From positions 2,356,001 through 2,420,000 of the forward strand of contig CM065324.1 in the NCBI GenBank assembly GCA_033032175.1: a DNA stretch of 64,000 bases. Reading direction: 5' to 3'. Under the pieces are notes generated by a model, which saw only the letters and a list, made by a program, of their open reading frames with translations, was not told the origin of the DNA and did not search any database. Below, one piece after another: positions 63,201-64,000 of this stretch; the stretch's first letter is position 1, and every line of letters starts with the position of its first letter. This stretch comes from Saturnia japonica. Lineage: Eukaryota > Arthropoda > Insecta > Lepidoptera > Saturniidae. The translations under genes were made by a program, and so were the position numbers.

Positions 63201-63856
63201 TCAGCGGGTCAAATGCGAGTCGTTCAACAATGCACAGAACCATGAGATGACTGCTTTTTGGTGAGTCAGGCGTTGCGGAATCGTAAGGAGTCAAAACGTG
63301 TGGACTTAAAGAAAAGCTTTGAAAAAGTATGAGGAGTAGAAGTTAGCTTGTGGACCTCAAAGCATGGCCAGAAGGATTCCAGACTTGCTTTTGGCAAGGG
63401 GAGATCACACTCGTTATTAGTTTTGTACATTTGATATTTGAACAAATAATATGCATAAACTGTCGACATAATAATATAAGTAAAATAGCTAATAGAATTC
63501 TATTGTGTACGCGATTGTACCTCATGACACGGACACGTAGTCCTGTAACTATACATGCTTTTTATACACATGTGGCCACGCGCACAAATGAATTGAACTG
63601 TGTGAAAATGAAAAGAACATACATATATACATATTTAACACCCAGACATACAACTGACAATTATGCTCATCACACAAAAGTCAGTCATGGACGGGGATCG
63701 AACCCGGAACCTTTAAGTTAAATAGTAGGGTTTACTAAATCGAGGCTTGCTGATATTGTATGGTGATAGTACCTGTACTTCGTCCTGGTGTCGCGGCTCC
63801 GGCGGCGCTTGGTGGCGCGGCGGTCGGGCGTGCACCTCCGTTGCAGGGCCCGGGTT
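45233..63856 (-). CDS. Atx2: Ataxin-2, C-terminal part (twelve exons; N-terminus off the right edge)
   Basis: Ataxin-2 is a cytoplasmic RNP protein acting with poly(A)-binding protein in translation, mRNA stability and granules. Exons, 5' to 3': 63773-63856, 61702-61875, 60887-61051, 59447-59685, 58373-58490, 56746-56823, 56321-56401, 50415-50514, 48670-48866, 47015-47251, 45563-45688 and 45233-45298 (stop TAA). Phases join throughout, giving 554 aa here. Key evidence is the PAM2 motif [19 protein letters not shown] (59479-59532), which binds the MLLE domain of poly(A)-binding protein, followed by [12 protein letters not shown] across an exon junction. An upstream [11 protein letters not shown] segment, then Gln/Pro-rich sequence, also fits the family. 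Later exons are low-complexity: Gly/Ala-rich, His-Pro repeats, a run of (HAA) units in the 48670 exon. The Lsm and LsmAD domains are expected upstream. Small alternative exons could have been missed. Confidence 0.9.
45795..45940 (-). repeat. tRNA-derived SINE, family C
   Basis: A reverse copy with CCTGTGATCGAACATAGCAG, ACCACTAAGCTAATGAGG and AAAACTCCAGGCTACTACTG, matching 27118-27278. It lies in an Ataxin-2 intron. Confidence 0.6.
46285..46545 (+). repeat. tRNA-derived SINE, family B
   Basis: ATGGTTCAGTGACAG and GTTTCGAAACC serve as tRNA-like boxes, then AGCATGGTGGTAGGGCTTTT, AGGTGTGTTCCGGCAACTGC and ACATCAGGTAAGATTTTG, all in the family B order. Confidence 0.55.
47855..48090 (+). repeat. 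LINE-tail repeat and family F repeat
   Basis: 47855-47985 matches the 3600-3830 repeat (GCCTTCTTAGGGCCTAAATT). 47985-48090 is related to 58590-58712: both contain GCGATGA..CGAAAAA, AGAGACAAA, the TATAGGATTTGGCCTA-type block and GAGAGAATGAGATAGA. A GAAA run lies at 47854-47871. Confidence 0.5.
48210..48620 (+). pseudogene. LINE reverse transcriptase 3' fragment with A-rich tail
   Basis: The plus strand carries decayed [24 protein letters not shown] and [10 protein letters not shown] segments (the conserved C-terminal block after the reverse transcriptase), then the usual lepidopteran LINE 3' sequence with GGTCGGCAACACGCATGTG and CATCAGGCGAACCGCATGC, ending in an A-rich tail near 48610. Frameshifts are many. 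It ends only about 50 bases from the Ataxin-2 exon at 48670. Confidence 0.7.
49955..50195 (-). repeat. Dispersed short repeat, family A
   Basis: A reverse copy: GGTGGAATACCTCCACCCTA, CAGAAGACCGCAGCC, GGTGAGTAGCGTTTCCAG and GGCGGCCGTATGCTTG correspond to the family A pattern. Confidence 0.65.
51286..52190 (-). mobile_element. Tc1-like transposon, 5'-truncated
   Basis: The 3' end carries the Tc1-type terminal sequence TATACACTCATCAAAAAAGT at 51286. The opposite terminal repeat is not found to the right, and the element fades out near 52190, so its 5' part is missing. Confidence 0.75.
51559..52137 (-). pseudogene. Tc1-like transposase, catalytic domain only
   Basis: A 192-codon open frame holds the DD34E core: Asp in [10 protein letters not shown], Asp in [13 protein letters not shown], and Glu in [11 protein letters not shown] 34 residues later. 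The C-terminal end [11 protein letters not shown] is typical. The N-terminal DNA-binding domain is missing: just upstream a different frame reads [15 protein letters not shown], like the end of that domain, followed by a deletion and frame change. The catalytic half itself has no stop, so the loss of the N-terminus is what disables it. Confidence 0.88.
52622..53312 (+). repeat. LINE-derived dispersed repeat, family D
   Basis: It starts AGCTAACCCGCGCAACTTCG and ends CAGCTTTATAATATTAGTAT, with CTTCCTCGATAAATGGGCTA and GAGATTAACGCGTTCAACC: the widespread arthropod repeat linked to RTE-type LINEs. Part of its middle (AAAAGATAGACA... CGGACTTTTTTT) recurs at 60185-60345. It ends at the TA run before the SDR gene. 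Confidence 0.6.
53310..53331. repeat. Simple TA repeat
   Basis: An alternating TA run at the end of the family D repeat, about 260 bases upstream of the SDR start codon. Confidence 0.85.
53595..54518 (+). CDS. Short-chain dehydrogenase/reductase, retinol dehydrogenase-like, intronless
   Basis: A single-exon 307-aa oxidoreductase of the classical SDR fold, nearest in pattern to RDH11-14-type retinol dehydrogenases, likely NADP(H)-using on lipophilic alcohols or ketones. Residues 1-20 are a hydrophobic membrane anchor. TGATDGIG at 38-45 binds the cofactor; D91 follows in DLDLRS; N140, S167/S168, Y189 and K193 (YCNSK) form the catalytic set; HPG is at 218-220. The usual NNAG motif reads NSAE at 117-120, which is unusual. 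The start ATG at 53595 is chosen because the frame upstream has only a TTG. The gene is nested in the intron of Ataxin-2 between exons 56321 and 50514, on the other strand. The lack of introns suggests a retrocopy or an intron-poor family member. The substrate is unknown. Confidence 0.93.
   Translation: MWLLYVILSLVLIKLYNTFTCGKCYSDGVLNGKVVIVTGATDGIGYATALDLARRGAKVILGCPHDTKGRNAVTSIIKLTKNENVTCIDLDLRSLTSVRRFVDEYKRREIKVDILINSAEIRTGGDGRTEDGLIECMQINHFAQFLLTILLVPLLRKSEPSRVVIVSSNLHRYGNTRIVNEPVSSLRAYCNSKLCNLLFSNELSRRLEGTGVVVNCLHPGYINTTESSTIVDKVLNLILSIFFKNPIEGAQTSIHLAVSDDCDQVTGKYYSDCSESVTSAKGQDEKLATEVWNLSEDLVKLRPEENI
55000..55275 (-). repeat. tRNA-derived SINE, family B
   Basis: A reverse copy: CCCTACCACCATGCTATTGT, TTTCATCACGATGTTATCC and GGGATTCGAACTCACGTCG (complement of the tRNA-like B box), with AGTGTAGCTGCCGGAACAC. 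Confidence 0.65.
55855..56125. repeat. Minisatellite of about 27 bp, roughly ten units
   Basis: The unit is close to AATAATCGATAAAATTCACTTATGATC. The TTATGATC-type core recurs at about 55871, 55897, 55924, 55951, 55980, 56031, 56058, 56085 and 56111 with 26-29 base spacing. It lies in an Ataxin-2 intron about 200 bases from the 56321 exon. Confidence 0.85.
58590..58990 (+). repeat. Family F repeat followed by a family B SINE fragment
   Basis: 58590-58712 is related to 47985-48090. 58830-58990 carries AAGTTGAAAACCTGTCGACA, AAAGGTGTGTTCAGCTGCAC and TTTCAAGCC of SINE family B. Confidence 0.5.
59100..59160 (+). repeat. LINE 3' tail remnant
   Basis: GGTAACCATTTACCACGAGG, TTTGCTGCGCTCTTGGCATT and an A run form the common lepidopteran LINE 3' end. 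No coding part is attached. Confidence 0.5.
59815..60345 (+). repeat. LINE-derived repeat, family D/R remnant
   Basis: It starts TTAGCTGTGTCCCGCGGTTT. Its second half (AGATAGGCATATACAATCGC, GGACTTTATTTTAGA, CCAGCGCACGCGGAT) matches the middle of 52622-53312. Confidence 0.5.
61296..61311. repeat. Poly(T) tract
   Basis: A long T run in an Ataxin-2 intron, perhaps the A tail of a reverse-oriented retroelement. Confidence 0.6.
63085..63300 (+). pseudogene. Decayed DDE transposase fragment
   Basis: The plus strand reads [15 protein letters not shown], the catalytic-end signature (LPPxHPxLNPIExxW) of IS630/Tc1-related transposases, followed after a stop by [20 protein letters not shown]. Only the C-terminal end remains. 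Confidence 0.6.
63600..63715 (-). repeat. tRNA-derived SINE fragment
   Basis: The minus strand has GGTTCCGGGTTCGATCCCCG (B box) followed by GTCTGGGTGTTAAATATGTA and a TATATGTA-rich end, as in common lepidopteran SINEs. The A box is poor, so a functional tRNA gene is unlikely. Confidence 0.5.
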
Positions 63857-64000
63857 CTATATACAACAATCTTTAATTTCAAATTACTCGATACGCTCTA
63901 TGATTCATTGTTGCAAGTGAGAATTTTATCTAAACATGATTCTAAATTAAAAGACATTACTTATTAATATGCTTCATATAAAAACAACTAGCAGTGCGCC

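Noticed and set aside
63640..63720. Possible tRNA gene (GGTTCGATCCCCG arm)
   Set aside because: A cloverleaf cannot be drawn: the A box and acceptor stem are missing and the downstream sequence is SINE-like.
1..64000. CRISPR arrays, operons or bacterial-type systems
   Set aside because: The window is clearly eukaryotic; the tandem repeats seen lack unique spacers and nearby cas genes.

Overview
The window is nuclear DNA of an insect, almost certainly a moth or butterfly. The genes have introns with GT..AG borders, the DNA is AT-rich outside exons, and the intergenic and intronic space is filled with repeat families typical of Lepidoptera (tRNA-derived SINEs, RTE/CR1-type LINE tails, mariner and Tc1 elements, MITEs). 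No species can be named from the sequence alone.

Layout, left to right. (1) 32-3046, minus: a partial second copy of mitochondrial malate dehydrogenase with exons 2-4 visible, the 3' end beyond the left edge and exon 1 not securely found. (2) 9890-17729, minus: a complete six-exon mitochondrial malate dehydrogenase (342 aa). The two copies are tandem paralogs with the same exon borders. (3) 22283-32340, plus: a complete nine-exon Vps45 (571 aa), a Sec1/Munc18 protein of endosomal fusion, head-to-head with the dehydrogenase. (4) 32341-45232: a gene-poor stretch holding a solo LTR, a Harbinger-like MITE, a large foldback element, a minisatellite and a full-length mariner with a single stop in its transposase. 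(5) 45233-63856, minus: the C-terminal twelve coding exons of Ataxin-2, including the PAM2 motif and His/Pro-rich exons; its N-terminal Sm-type domains lie beyond the right edge. (6) 53595-54518, plus: an intronless short-chain dehydrogenase/reductase of the retinol dehydrogenase type, nested in an Ataxin-2 intron on the opposite strand, beside a truncated Tc1-like transposase.

The genes do not form one pathway: malate dehydrogenase works in the mitochondrial matrix, Vps45 in endosomal SNARE assembly, Ataxin-2 in translation and RNP control, and the SDR probably at a membrane. The most biologically interesting points are the divergent malate dehydrogenase copy with one extra residue in the substrate-binding loop, the nested SDR with an altered NNAG motif, and several well-delimited non-autonomous elements whose termini and target duplications can be read directly. 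All exon coordinates were derived by hand from reading frame, splice consensus and family resemblance; no database search was run.
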